From contig JBJHCY010000003.1 in the NCBI GenBank assembly GCA_050486265.1, positions 305,381-369,380 on the forward strand: a DNA stretch of 64,000 nt, written 5' to 3'. Shown one piece after another: positions 6,326 through 16,156 of the stretch. Position 1 is the stretch's first letter. Each line of letters opens with the position of its first letter. Under the pieces are notes generated by a model, which made no database searches, was not told the DNA's origin, and saw only the letters and a program-made list of their open reading frames with translations. The stretch comes from SLFH01 sp050486265. Lineage in GTDB: Bacteria; Planctomycetota; Phycisphaerae; Phycisphaerales; UBA1924. Made by a program: the position numbers and the translations under genes.

Positions 6326-9300
6326 ATGTCGAAGCATGACCAGTGCCCATCGACACGCGGGAAGACCGCGCCGCCCGCCACCCGCGAGCTCTCCCGCGTC
6401 GGCGGGACGGGCCAGCAGATGTGGCGGAGCCCCGAAGAGCTCGCGGACACCCCCGAGTTCCGCGACATGGTCGAGCGCGAGTTCCCCGCGGGCGCCAGCG
6501 AGCTGCTCGACGGCTCGCGCCGCACCTTTCTCAAGCTGATGGGGGCTGGGCTGGCGCTCGCGGGCGCAGCGACCATCCCCGGCTGCCGCAGACCCGACCA
6601 CAAAATCCTGCCCTACTCGCGTTCGATCCCCGAGGACATCGTCGTCGGCAAGCCGCTGTACTTCGCGACGAGCATGCCGCTGCCGGGCGGCGGCGCCGAG
6701 GGCCTGATGGTCGAGACGCACGAGGGGCGTCCGACCAAGGTCGAGGGCGGGTTCCTTCACCCCGTCAACCGGGGCAAGAGCACGCAGTGGTCGCAGGCCT
6801 CGATCCTCGAGCTCTACGACCCCGACCGCGTGAAGGGCGCGATCTTCAATCCTCCCGGCGGCGAGCCCGTTTCCGCGACATGGCCGGACTTCCTGAACTG
6901 GTGGACCGGCCGGGCCGAGGGCATCGAGAACCTGCAGGCCCGCTACGACGACAGCCGCGGGCGGGGCTTGGCGTTCCTCGTCGACCGCAACAGCAGCCCC
7001 TCCCGCCGGGCGGTCCGCGACCGTTTGCGCGAGCGTTGGCCCGAGGCGATCTGGGCGGTGCACGAGCCGGCGCAGTCCGACAACCCGCGTCGCGGCACGG
7101 AGATCGCCTTCGGCTCGCCGCACCGCGAGCTCCTGGACCTCTCCCGCGCCGATGTGATCTTCTCGCTCAACCGCGACTTCCTCGAAGCGTGCAGCGTGAA
7201 CGAGCCCATGGCGCTCAGGCACGCCCGCGACTTCGCCTCCAGGCGCGGCCCGAAGGAAGCCGGCGACTCGATGAACCGGCTGTATGTCGTCGAGAGCGCG
7301 TTCACCAGCACCGGCGGGTGCGCCGACCACCGCAAGGCGGTCGCTCCCTCGCGCGTCGCGGCGTACGCCGTCGCGCTCGCCAGAACGCTGCTCGACGGCG
7401 TCGGCGGCGAGGGCTGGTCTCGCCTGCGCTCGGCGCTGAACGATGTGAGCGTTCCCCAGGGCGACGACCTGGACATGGCCTTCGTCCGCGCCGCGGCCGA
7501 CGACCTGCGCACGCACACCGGGCGCGCCGTGGTGCTGGTCGGCCCCGAGCAGCCGGCGGAGATCCACGCCCTGGCGCACGCGATCAACGCCTCGCTGCGT
7601 TCGATCGGCTCGGACCGTGTGGTCGACTTCCTGCCCCTGGACCCCGACAGCGACGACTGCGCCCCGTGCGACGGCGCCAAGGCGATCGCCGACGCGATCG
7701 ACGCGGGGCGTGTCGAGACGCTGATCTGCATCAACACCAACCCGGTGTACGACGCGCCGGCGGACCTGAACTTCGCGGACAAGTACGCGAGGGTCCGGCG
7801 GACGATCACGCTCTCGACGCAGATGACCGAGACGGGCGAGGCGTCGATGTGGCAGCTCAGCCGCGCGTGCTACCTCGAAGCATGGGGCGACACGATGTCG
7901 GCCGACGGGACGATCGCGCCCGTGCAGCCGGTCATCGCCCCGCTCTTCGCCCCCGCCTACAGCGAGATCGAACTGCTCGGCTGGTTCAGCGGCGAGGAGG
8001 CGTACCTCCCCGTCGAGAATGACGGGCGTTCGCGCAGCACGCCCGACCCGCGCCGCATGGCCGACGGGCACCGCATCGTGATGCACACCTGGCGCTCGCT
8101 CGGCCTGCTCGGCGAGGTTGAGGGCCCCGGCCCGCGCCCGGTCTTCGACCGCGACCCGCAGCCCGACCCCGAGAACGAATCGGCCATGGCGGCGTGGCAA
8201 GAACGCGAGGACGCCCGCCAGAACCGTCTGGCGGCCTGGGAGCGCGAGAACCGGCGCTTCGAGCGCGAGCTGGACCGGCCTTGGCGCCGGGCGCGACAGA
8301 ACGGCGTCGCGAACATGCCCTCGCGCCGGCGCCCCGAGAACGCGATGGCCCGCGGGCGCGTCGACGGCGTGGGAGACGCGCTCGCGGCCGTCGCTTCGCG
8401 CATCGGCTCGGTCCGCGTGCCCGAGGCGCCGCGACCGGAGAACCTCGATGTGTTCTTCTACACCGGCCCGGTCGGCGACGGGCGCTTCGCCAACACGCCC
8501 TGGCTCCAGGAGCAGCCGCACGCCGCCACCCGAGTCGTGTGGGACAACCCGGTCGTGGTCAGCCCGGCGACGGCCGAGGCGCTCAACCTCACGCCCGATC
8601 CGTACACGCGCCGCCAGCCCAAGGCCCGCATGGCGAGGCTGACGGTCGGCGACCGGGCGGTCGATGTCCCCGTCTGGATCATGCCCGGCATGGCCGACGG
8701 GTGCGTGGGCGTGATGCTCGGGTACGGGCGCACGGCCGCAGGTTCGGTCGGCGACGGTGTCGGCTTCAACACCTACCGGGCCCGCTCTGCCGGGCAGGGG
8801 CTGATGGCCCGCGGCGCCCGACTGGCGAGATCCAACGCCCGCTACTTCATCGCCAGCACGCAGAACCACTGGTCGCTGGAGGGCCGGACCACGATCTTCC
8901 GCCAGATCGACAAGCCCTACTTCGACAAGTACGCGGCAAAGCCGATCGAGGCCAAGCCCGACGAGATCTACGGGGTCTACGAGAAGAGGCTGAACCTCGC
9001 CGAGCAGCTCGGCGAGCTCGACCACACGCCGCCGAATATCGGCGCGTACGCCAACCCGTTCAACCAGTCTCGGGGTGATGTGCGTCCCGATCGGACGGTG
9101 CGCGACCGTCTGGGGCGTGAGGTCCCGCCGGAGTTCGCCCGGCGCCCGCAGTGGGGGATGACGATCGACACCTCGACTTGCATCGGGTGCGGGACCTGCA
9201 CCGTCGCCTGCCGGTCGGAGAACAACATCCCTGTGGTCGGCAAGACGGAGGTCGCCCGTGGACGCGAGATGTCGTGGATCCGTGTCGACCGGTACTTCAC

Positions 9301-10102
9301 CGGCGACGATTGGCGGACGCCCGACGAGATGGTGCACCAGCCGATCGCGTGCGTGCAGTGCGAGAACGCACCTTGCGAAGTGGTCTGCCCGGTCAACGCG
9401 ACGGTGCACGGGCCCGAGGGCCTGAACCTGATGGTCTACAACCGCTGCATCGGCACGCGGTACTGCTCGAACAACTGCCCCTACAAGGTCAGGCGGTTCA
9501 ACTTCTTCGACTGGGGGCAGACGAAGTTCAACGGTCGCTTCGCCTTCCAGGACCGCATCGGCGCCCGCCCGGACAACCTGAACCTGATCCCGCCCCGCCT
9601 GCGCGAGCGTGTGGACCAGGTCAGCCGGATGCGTCAGAACCCGGATGTGACCGTCCGTTCTCGCGGCGTGATGGAGAAGTGCACCTACTGCCTCCAGCGC
9701 ATCAACCGGGCCCGCTTCGAGATGAAGCTCAAGCATCTGGAGAACATCCCCGACGGGTTCTTCCAGACGGCCTGCCAGCAGGCCTGCCCGACCAGCGCGA
9801 TCGTCTTCGGCGACATCCTCGACGAGACGAGCGAGGTCTCGAAACTGCGGGCGAGCCACCGTTCCTACTTGCTGCTGGGCTACCTGAACACCCGCCCGCG
9901 CACGAGCCACCTGCTCCGCGTGCGGAACCCCAACCCGAGGCTCAGAGAGCCCAAGGACCCGAAGGCGTACGCCTCGGCGACCGGGAATGAGGGCGGGGAG
10001 GGCGTTGGCGGTGTCCGCCAGGGCCTGTTGCATGATCCGAAACGAAGACATGAAGACGCCGGCTATGTCGGCAGTCTGAGCGTTCTGGGGGTGCACGCAT
10101 GA
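6326..10102 (+). CDS. Alternative complex III subunit ActB, fused molybdopterin-like and ferredoxin parts
   Basis: A 1,258-residue iron-sulfur protein on the periplasmic side of ACIII. A Tat-type RRTFLKLMGAG motif lies at about residue 65 after a long N-terminal region, as usual for ActB. Residues to about 900 correspond to ActB1, which keeps the fold of a molybdopterin oxidoreductase but in characterised ACIII lacks the cofactor. The last 300 residues are the ActB2 ferredoxin-like part with cysteine clusters CIGCGTCTVAC, CVQCENAPCEVVC, CIGTRYCSNNC and CTYC with ACQQACP. I chose the ATG at 6326. The stop overlaps actC (ATGA). An insert of charged sequence between about 610 and 690 (rich in Arg and Glu) is unusual. 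Confidence 0.93.
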   Translation: MSKHDQCPSTRGKTAPPATRELSRVGGTGQQMWRSPEELADTPEFRDMVEREFPAGASELLDGSRRTFLKLMGAGLALAGAATIPGCRRPDHKILPYSRSIPEDIVVGKPLYFATSMPLPGGGAEGLMVETHEGRPTKVEGGFLHPVNRGKSTQWSQASILELYDPDRVKGAIFNPPGGEPVSATWPDFLNWWTGRAEGIENLQARYDDSRGRGLAFLVDRNSSPSRRAVRDRLRERWPEAIWAVHEPAQSDNPRRGTEIAFGSPHRELLDLSRADVIFSLNRDFLEACSVNEPMALRHARDFASRRGPKEAGDSMNRLYVVESAFTSTGGCADHRKAVAPSRVAAYAVALARTLLDGVGGEGWSRLRSALNDVSVPQGDDLDMAFVRAAADDLRTHTGRAVVLVGPEQPAEIHALAHAINASLRSIGSDRVVDFLPLDPDSDDCAPCDGAKAIADAIDAGRVETLICINTNPVYDAPADLNFADKYARVRRTITLSTQMTETGEASMWQLSRACYLEAWGDTMSADGTIAPVQPVIAPLFAPAYSEIELLGWFSGEEAYLPVENDGRSRSTPDPRRMADGHRIVMHTWRSLGLLGEVEGPGPRPVFDRDPQPDPENESAMAAWQEREDARQNRLAAWERENRRFERELDRPWRRARQNGVANMPSRRRPENAMARGRVDGVGDALAAVASRIGSVRVPEAPRPENLDVFFYTGPVGDGRFANTPWLQEQPHAATRVVWDNPVVVSPATAEALNLTPDPYTRRQPKARMARLTVGDRAVDVPVWIMPGMADGCVGVMLGYGRTAAGSVGDGVGFNTYRARSAGQGLMARGARLARSNARYFIASTQNHWSLEGRTTIFRQIDKPYFDKYAAKPIEAKPDEIYGVYEKRLNLAEQLGELDHTPPNIGAYANPFNQSRGDVRPDRTVRDRLGREVPPEFARRPQWGMTIDTSTCIGCGTCTVACRSENNIPVVGKTEVARGREMSWIRVDRYFTGDDWRTPDEMVHQPIACVQCENAPCEVVCPVNATVHGPEGLNLMVYNRCIGTRYCSNNCPYKVRRFNFFDWGQTKFNGRFAFQDRIGARPDNLNLIPPRLRERVDQVSRMRQNPDVTVRSRGVMEKCTYCLQRINRARFEMKLKHLENIPDGFFQTACQQACPTSAIVFGDILDETSEVSKLRASHRSYLLLGYLNTRPRTSHLLRVRNPNPRLREPKDPKAYASATGNEGGEGVGGVRQGLLHDPKRRHEDAGYVGSLSVLGVHA

Positions 10103-11736
10103 GCGTTGAGCATCCGGACCAGCGCACGGTCGAGCAGCTGCTCGGGCGTGAACCGGAAACCAGCCAGCCGGCCCCGCACGACCCGGGCGACGGCTCGCTG
10201 ATTGACGACCCGGCGCTCGAAGCGCCGCTGGTCCTCGGCGGGCGGTCCCTCCACGAGGTGACCGAGATCGTCTGCGGCTACGCCGAGCGCCCGGCGCCCA
10301 AGTGGTGGCTGCCGGCGTTGCTCGTCAGCGCGTCGGTCGCGGGCCTGGGCACGATGATGATCCTCTACCTGATCATCACGGGCGTGGGCGTCTGGGGTCT
10401 GAACAACCAGATCAACTGGGCCTGGGACATCACCAACTTCGTCTTCTGGATCGGCATCGGCCACGCCGGCACGCTCATCAGCGCCATCCTCTGCCTGTTC
10501 AAGCAGAAGTGGCGCACGGCGGTGAACCGTTCGGCGGAGGCGATGACGATCTTCGCCGTGACCTGCGCCGGCATCTTCCCGGCGATCCATGTCGGGCGGA
10601 TCTGGTTCATCTGGATGGTCTTCCCCATCCCCAACGCCAACGCGATCTGGCCGAACTTCCGCTCGCCCCTCCTCTGGGATGTGTTCGCGGTCAGCACCTA
10701 CGCGACGGTCTCGACCCTGTTCTGGTACATGGGCATGCTGCCCGACTTTGCGACCCTCCGCGACCGGGCCGACCGGCGCCTGCGCCGGGCACTGGTCTCG
10801 GGCGGCGCGCGGAGCCTGCCCGACACGCTGCGGGCGTACATCTACGGCGTGCTCGCCCTCGGCTGGCGGTTCAGCAACCGGCACTGGCACCGCTACGAGG
10901 TGGCGTACCTGATCCTGGCGGGCATCTCGACGCCCCTGGTGCTCAGCGTGCACTCGATCGTGTCGTTCGACTTTGCGACCTCGGTGGTGCCCGGGTGGCA
11001 CACGACGATCTTCCCGCCGTACTTCGTCGCGGGCGCGATCTTCGGCGGGTTCGCGATGGTGCTCTTGCTGCTGATCCCGGCGCGTGAGCTGTACCCGAAC
11101 TTCAAGGACCTGCTGACGCTCCGCCACATCGAGAACATGGCGAAGATCCTGCTGGTGACGGGGATGATGGTCGGCTTCGCCTACGCGATGGAGTTCTTCA
11201 TCGCCTGGTACGGGGCCAACGAGTTCGAGTTCTATGTGTTCATGTTCAACCGTGCGATCCCGGACTGGCTGCACGAGAGCGGCGCGCCGTACTGGTGGGC
11301 GTACTGGACGATGATCTTTTGCAATGTCGTCTCGCCGCAGGTGTTCTGGTTCAGGCGTTGCCGTCAGGATGTGCGGATCGTCTGGGCGGTGGCGTTGCTC
11401 GTGACGATCGGGATGTGGTTCGAGCGTTTCGTGATCATCGTGACGAGCCTGCACCGCGGGTGGCTGCCGGCGCAGTGGCACATGTTCTACCCGACGATCG
11501 TGGACATCCTGACCTTCGCGGGGACCTTCGGGATCTTCATGACGCTGTTCCTGCTGTTCATGAAGTTCCTGCCGATCTTCCCGATGGCGGAGATCAAGGC
11601 CGTGATGCCGCAGGCCGACCCGCACCCCGAGCCCGAGGAGGCGCCGGCGATCGCCCCGGCGGGGCGCGACGACCCCGAGGCCTCCGGGGGCGTCGCCCCG
11701 GCCCCGGCCCCCGCCCACCCAGAGGAGGGCCGCTGA
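10099..11736 (+). CDS. Alternative complex III subunit ActC, NrfD-like
   Basis: A 545-residue polytopic membrane protein of the NrfD/PsrC family with about ten predicted helices. It is the quinol-binding membrane subunit paired with the ActB iron-sulfur part. Recognisable pieces are WAWDITNFVFWIGIGHAGTL, PAIHVGRIWFIWMVFP and EFFIAWYGANEFE. The first 70 and last 50 residues are hydrophilic extensions; the C-terminal one is rich in Pro, Ala and Glu. Start overlaps the actB stop, and actD follows after one base. Confidence 0.93.
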   Translation: MSVEHPDQRTVEQLLGREPETSQPAPHDPGDGSLIDDPALEAPLVLGGRSLHEVTEIVCGYAERPAPKWWLPALLVSASVAGLGTMMILYLIITGVGVWGLNNQINWAWDITNFVFWIGIGHAGTLISAILCLFKQKWRTAVNRSAEAMTIFAVTCAGIFPAIHVGRIWFIWMVFPIPNANAIWPNFRSPLLWDVFAVSTYATVSTLFWYMGMLPDFATLRDRADRRLRRALVSGGARSLPDTLRAYIYGVLALGWRFSNRHWHRYEVAYLILAGISTPLVLSVHSIVSFDFATSVVPGWHTTIFPPYFVAGAIFGGFAMVLLLLIPARELYPNFKDLLTLRHIENMAKILLVTGMMVGFAYAMEFFIAWYGANEFEFYVFMFNRAIPDWLHESGAPYWWAYWTMIFCNVVSPQVFWFRRCRQDVRIVWAVALLVTIGMWFERFVIIVTSLHRGWLPAQWHMFYPTIVDILTFAGTFGIFMTLFLLFMKFLPIFPMAEIKAVMPQADPHPEPEEAPAIAPAGRDDPEASGGVAPAPAPAHPEEGR

Positions 11737-11737
11737 C

Positions 11738-12358
11738 ATGGCTCTTGCCGACTATCTGCCGATCCCGACCTCGAAGCTGCCCGCGGCGTTGCGGGGCCCT
11801 TCGACCAGGTTCGTCCTCGAAGACGGCACGCCCGTGCACGGGATGCTGGCGCAGTACTCCAAGACGCCCGACCTCGTCCACGCGGTCGAGGCGGTGCGCG
11901 ACGCGGGGTACAAAGTGTGGGACTCCTTCTCGCCCTTCCCGATCCACGGGATCGAGGAGTCGATGGGGTTCTCGCGCACCAAGCTGCCTTACATCATCGG
12001 CGTGGCCGGGCTCTCGGCCGCGGCGCTGGGCTACCTCCTGCAGTGGTGGATCTCCGGCGATTACCAGATGGTCGTGCAGGGCAAGCCCTTCAGGGCGTGG
12101 GAGCCGTTCGTCCCGGTGACCTTCGAGATCGGCATCCTGATCACGGCGTTCACGACGCTGATCGGGATGTTCGCGTTCAACGGGCTGCCCAGGCACCACC
12201 ACCCGCTGTACCAGAGCGAGCGGTTCCTCTCCAGCAGCGACGACAAGTTCTTCGTCTACATCGAGGCGGCCGACGAGCGATTCGACCCCGACTCGACGCG
12301 GGAACTCCTCGAAAAGACCCATCCCGACCACATCGAGCTGATCGGTCAGCGCGACTGA
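11738..12358 (+). CDS. Alternative complex III subunit ActD (DUF3341)
   Basis: A 206-residue membrane protein with two transmembrane helices at about residues 85-105 and 125-150. The N-terminal part contains VEAVRDAGYKVWDSFSPFPI and HGIEESMGF, the signature of the DUF3341 family, which is ActD. In ACIII structures this subunit binds next to ActC and ActF. The order actC-actD-actE-actF is the usual one. Confidence 0.92.
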   Translation: MALADYLPIPTSKLPAALRGPSTRFVLEDGTPVHGMLAQYSKTPDLVHAVEAVRDAGYKVWDSFSPFPIHGIEESMGFSRTKLPYIIGVAGLSAAALGYLLQWWISGDYQMVVQGKPFRAWEPFVPVTFEIGILITAFTTLIGMFAFNGLPRHHHPLYQSERFLSSSDDKFFVYIEAADERFDPDSTRELLEKTHPDHIELIGQRD

Positions 12359-12377
12359 CGCCCGACGGAGGCTCCAC

Positions 12378-13364
12378 TTGACTGCCACGACACACCAGAG
12401 AGGACGCCGGAAGAGCCGCGCTGTTGTCGCGTTGGCTCTGGGCGCTGCCTTCGTGTCCGCGGCCGGGCTGACCGGCTGCCGGGGCGACCGCAGCGACAAG
12501 CCGCCGCGACAGTTCCTCCCGGACATGGACGATCAGCCCCGCGTCAACCCGCAGAGCTCCTCGGCGCTCTTCGACGAGACAGATTCGGGCCGGGCCATGC
12601 GCGTCCCGCCCGCCGGCATCGTCGCCTTCGACCGCCACGGCATCGACCCCGTCCGCCACGCAGACGCGGACTGGTACCAGCGCACCGTCCAGCCCCAGCG
12701 CGACGCCCTGCTCCGCGAGGACAGCGAGCGGTTCCACGGCGTCGTCGCCGGGGTCGACTTCCGCTTCGCCTGGCAGGCCGGCAACGCAGACCCGTACATC
12801 CACGACATCCCGATCCCCGTCGACGCGGAGTTGATCACTCGCGGGATGAACCGCTACGACATCTTCTGCGCCGCCTGCCACGGGTACGCCGGCGAGGGCG
12901 GGGGCGAGACCATCGTCGAGACCGGCGGGCCGGTGAACCGCTACGAGCAGTACGGCGGCCTGGTCGGCCGGCGCTGGTCGTACGCCGTGCCCAGCTTCCA
13001 CGACGAGCGGTACCAGAAGGGCGTCGACGACCCCGGCGGGCGCGACGGGTACCTGTTCTACACGACGATGTACGGCGTCGGCTTCGAGTCGCCCGAGGAT
13101 GTCGGCAAGGGGCTCCGCATGCCCGGCTACGGCCACGCGCTGAGCGCCGACGACGCGTGGGCGATCGTCGCGTACATCCGGGCGTTGCAGCTCTCGCGGA
13201 ACTTCCCGATGGCCGAGCTGCGTGACGATGTGCCCGCCGAGCGCGACGCCCGCGAGCGTCTCCGTCGCCTGCGGATGGGCGGGGCGGGGACCGCCGAGCG
13301 GCCGGCCTCCGGCGCCGACCTGCTGGCTACAGACCGCGCCGAGACCGAAGGAGGCGCCCAGTGA
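12378..13364 (+). CDS. Alternative complex III subunit ActE, monoheme cytochrome c lipoprotein
   Basis: A 328-residue protein. TTG at 12378 is the only start that keeps the whole signal peptide, and a GGAG lies about 8 nt before it. The lipobox is LTGC with Cys34 as lipidation site. One CXXCH site (CAACH at about residue 166) binds heme c, with GLRMPGYGHALS as likely methionine ligand region. ActE takes electrons out of the complex toward the cytochrome oxidase. The stop overlaps actF (GTGA). Confidence 0.92.
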   Translation: MTATTHQRGRRKSRAVVALALGAAFVSAAGLTGCRGDRSDKPPRQFLPDMDDQPRVNPQSSSALFDETDSGRAMRVPPAGIVAFDRHGIDPVRHADADWYQRTVQPQRDALLREDSERFHGVVAGVDFRFAWQAGNADPYIHDIPIPVDAELITRGMNRYDIFCAACHGYAGEGGGETIVETGGPVNRYEQYGGLVGRRWSYAVPSFHDERYQKGVDDPGGRDGYLFYTTMYGVGFESPEDVGKGLRMPGYGHALSADDAWAIVAYIRALQLSRNFPMAELRDDVPAERDARERLRRLRMGGAGTAERPASGADLLATDRAETEGGAQ

Positions 13365-14641
13365 CCCAGCTTTCCGCCTCGCAGTACAAGCGCCGCCTCA
13401 AACGCGTCGCCGAACACCCGGCCATGAGCGCCGAGAACATCACCGCCGACCGGTCCTCGATGGACAAGGCCGCGGCGGTCATGATCGGGATCGGCGCGAT
13501 CCTGCTCGCCCTGACGGCGATCGGCGCGGTCGTCGTCAACGGGCGCCACGCCCTGGCGTCGTACGCCGTGGGCGTCTACACCGTCACCGCGATCAGCCTG
13601 GGCGCGATGTTCTGGGTGATGGTCTTCGAGCTTGTGCGCTCGGGCTGGAGCGCCGGCGTGCGTCGACAGTTCGAGAATGTGATGATGAACATCCCGCTCT
13701 GCGTGGTGCTCATCGCCCCGATCCTGATCTTCGAGCTCGCCGCCGGCGGCGTGCTGATGCACTGGATGATGGACGACGCCGACCAGTACCTGGTCAACAA
13801 GAAATCGTCCTACCTCAACCCGGCTTTCCTGGCGATCCGGTTCGTGCTCTACGGCGCGATCTGGATCCTCATCGCGACCAAGCTCTGGGGCTACAGCATG
13901 GCCCAGGACCAGACCGGCGACCGGTACCTGGTCAACAAGGCCCGGTTCACCAGCAGCTGGGGCATGCTGCTGTTCGCCCTGTCGGTCGCGTTCTTCGCCT
14001 TCGACTTCCTGATGAGCCCCGACTACCGCTTCTTCAGCACGATGTGGGGCGTGTACTACTTCGCGGGCGGGACCTTCTCGGCCATCGCGGTTGTCGCGAT
14101 CATCTGCTGCCTCGCCAAGCTCTTCGGGAGGATGACCGGCGCGATCACCGCCGAGCACACCCACGACATGGGCAAGCTCATGTTCGGGTTCACCGTCTTC
14201 TGGGCCTACATCGCCTTCAGCCAGTACTTCCTCATCTGGTACTCCAACATCCCCGAGGAAGTCGCCTGGTACACCCACCGCAAGGAGAACGGGTGGGAGG
14301 TCCTGGGCTGGTTCCTGGTCTTCGGCCACTTCCTCATCCCCTTCATCATCCTGCTCCAGCGCCCCGTCAAGCGGTCTCTGGTCGGGCTGGCGATCGTCGG
14401 GGTCTGGATGCTTGTGATGACCACGATCGATAAGACTTGGATCGTCCGCCCCATGGTCTACATCCGTGATTTCGCCCAGTACAACCCCGGTCCCGCCGGG
14501 TGGTGGCTGGATGTGGTCGCCGCCGCGGGCGTGTTCGCACTCTGGGGCGGCTTCCTGGTCCGTCGGATCGCCCGGGTGCCGCTGATCCCGGTCCGAGACC
14601 CCAGGCTCCTCAAGGCCCTCAAGCACAAGAACTATGTCTGA
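13361..14641 (+). CDS. Alternative complex III subunit ActF, NrfD-like
   Basis: A 426-residue polytopic membrane protein, the second and shorter NrfD-like subunit of ACIII. Ten helices can be predicted from about residue 35 onward. Conserved pieces are SWGMLLFALSVAFFAFDFLM, WAYIAFSQYFLIWYSNIPEE and HRKENGWEVLG, typical of ActF. GTG start overlapping the actE stop. Confidence 0.92.
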   Translation: MTQLSASQYKRRLKRVAEHPAMSAENITADRSSMDKAAAVMIGIGAILLALTAIGAVVVNGRHALASYAVGVYTVTAISLGAMFWVMVFELVRSGWSAGVRRQFENVMMNIPLCVVLIAPILIFELAAGGVLMHWMMDDADQYLVNKKSSYLNPAFLAIRFVLYGAIWILIATKLWGYSMAQDQTGDRYLVNKARFTSSWGMLLFALSVAFFAFDFLMSPDYRFFSTMWGVYYFAGGTFSAIAVVAIICCLAKLFGRMTGAITAEHTHDMGKLMFGFTVFWAYIAFSQYFLIWYSNIPEEVAWYTHRKENGWEVLGWFLVFGHFLIPFIILLQRPVKRSLVGLAIVGVWMLVMTTIDKTWIVRPMVYIRDFAQYNPGPAGWWLDVVAAAGVFALWGGFLVRRIARVPLIPVRDPRLLKALKHKNYV

Positions 14642-14764
14642 GTTCAGGGTCCGAATCTCCGCTGCACGGCCCTCGCCCGCAAACGCGGCGCGGACAGCCC
14701 TGTTCTGTCGGGGAAGAATGAATACTGTTTGGCAAGACCGGCGAAGCCCGGATGGGGCAGCACC

Positions 14765-15154
14765 ATGAGCGACGAACCGAGACATCTCGAGGTGGACCAC
14801 ACCGAGCCGGACGAGTGGCACACCCACACGCCCGCCGAAGGACCTCCTCAGGAGGAGCACGCGTCGCGTGTCAACGCCGGCGTGCTGTTCCTGGCTTTCT
14901 GCATCATGACCGTCGGGCTGACGGTCACCGTGGTCGCGCTGATCTTTTACTTCAGCCAGCACACCAACGCGTTGAAGGCGGAGCTGAAGGAAACCACCGA
15001 CTGGCGGACCGACATCTCGATCCCCTACCGAGAGAGCGCCCGCCAGGCCCTGACCGGCTACGCGTGGGAGGACGAGGACAACGAGATCGTCCGCGTCCCC
15101 CTCGACCTGGCGATCGACCGCGTGATCGAGCGCTACTCGCAAGGACAGGAGTAA
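14765..15154 (+). CDS. Single-pass membrane protein of the act-cox cluster, unknown
   Basis: A 129-residue protein. The ATG at 14765 is chosen because upstream sequence in the frame is not conserved-looking and lacks a ribosome site. It has an acidic and histidine-containing N-terminus (HLEVDHTEPDEWHTHTP), one helix at about 45-70 (VLFLAFCIMTVGLTVTVVAL) and a periplasmic C-terminal part of about 60 residues without heme or copper motif. Its place between actF and sco suggests an accessory or assembly subunit of ACIII or the oxidase; there is no direct evidence. Function unknown. Confidence 0.75.
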   Translation: MSDEPRHLEVDHTEPDEWHTHTPAEGPPQEEHASRVNAGVLFLAFCIMTVGLTVTVVALIFYFSQHTNALKAELKETTDWRTDISIPYRESARQALTGYAWEDEDNEIVRVPLDLAIDRVIERYSQGQE

Positions 15155-15196
15155 GGCCCGGCCCGCGGGAACCCCGCAGACCCCCCGACAGCAACC

Positions 15197-16156
15197 ATGC
15201 TCAAGCGTCTGTTCACATCCAGCTTCGCCAAGCGCCTCTCCGGACGCCTCGCGGTGATCGCCTTCGCGGCTGTCTGCGTGGCGGCCAAGCCCGCCGCGGC
15301 GCAGGGTGTGCTCAACGAACTGCCCGAGGCCGCCCGCGGCGTCGGCATGGACGACCGCCTGGGCAACCGCGTCCCCTTCCCGATCATCGTCCGCAGCGAG
15401 CTCGGCGAGGCGGTTGATCTTGCGAGCTACTTCAACAAGGGCAAGCCGGTCGTCCTCTCGCTGGTCTACTACGACTGCCCGCTGCAGTGCCCGGCGCTGC
15501 TGGAGAACCTCTCGCAGACGATCGGCGAGACGCCCTACGAGCCCGGCGTCGACTACACCGTTCTGGTCGTCAGCTTCGACCCGACCAACACCGAGAAGAT
15601 GGCCCAGGAGGCCAAGCGCGACGCCTTGGTCCGCCACGAGCTGACCTACGGCAGGCGCGTCAACGAGGACACCCGTCGCGGCCTCATGTTCCATGTCGCC
15701 GGCGAGGCCGAGGCGAAGCGACTCGCCGACGCGGTCGGATTCCGCTACAAGCTGCTGCCCAACGGCGAGTACTCGCACCCCTCGGCCCTGATCGTGCTCA
15801 GCCCCGAGGGCGTGGTGACCCGCTACCTCCCCGGCTTCAACACGACCGACCAGAAGGTCGGCCCGATGCTCCGCATGGCGCTGCTCGAAGCGAGCGACGG
15901 ACGCATCGCCCGCGGCTTCATCGACTGGTTCGTGCACACCTGCTTCACCTTCGACCCCGACGCGGGGGCCTACAACATGGAGGCGATGGCGGTGATGCGC
16001 CTCGCCGGGGCGGGCACCGTCGTGCTGCTCGGGGGGCTGATCGGTGTGCTGTTTCTGAAAGAAAGACTGCGTCGGCGCCCGGCGTCGGCGGGCCCCGTCC
16101 GGCTCGCCAACGCCGCAAACCGTCCGACGCCCGGATTCACGGGGCCCAGCGCATGA
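15197..16156 (+). CDS. Sco1/SenC family copper chaperone
   Basis: A 319-residue exported thioredoxin-fold protein that inserts copper into the CuA site of cytochrome oxidase. The copper site is DCPLQCP (CXXXCP) at about residue 97, followed by the later histidine in NGEYSHPSALIVLSP. An N-terminal signal segment ends at about residue 35 (AAKPAAAQG). A C-terminal membrane helix (AGTVVLLGGLIGVLFL, about residues 274-290) with a basic tail distinguishes it from the shortest Sco proteins. Its stop overlaps the coxB start (ATGA). Confidence 0.92.
   Translation: MLKRLFTSSFAKRLSGRLAVIAFAAVCVAAKPAAAQGVLNELPEAARGVGMDDRLGNRVPFPIIVRSELGEAVDLASYFNKGKPVVLSLVYYDCPLQCPALLENLSQTIGETPYEPGVDYTVLVVSFDPTNTEKMAQEAKRDALVRHELTYGRRVNEDTRRGLMFHVAGEAEAKRLADAVGFRYKLLPNGEYSHPSALIVLSPEGVVTRYLPGFNTTDQKVGPMLRMALLEASDGRIARGFIDWFVHTCFTFDPDAGAYNMEAMAVMRLAGAGTVVLLGGLIGVLFLKERLRRRPASAGPVRLANAANRPTPGFTGPSA

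Noticed and set aside
6263..10096. 1,277-codon open frame on the minus strand opposite actB
   Set aside because: It is the codon-bias shadow of actB; composition is dominated by Arg, Ala, Val and His and has no domain. The same holds for the frames opposite actEF (13127-15937), resB (24329-27175) and others.
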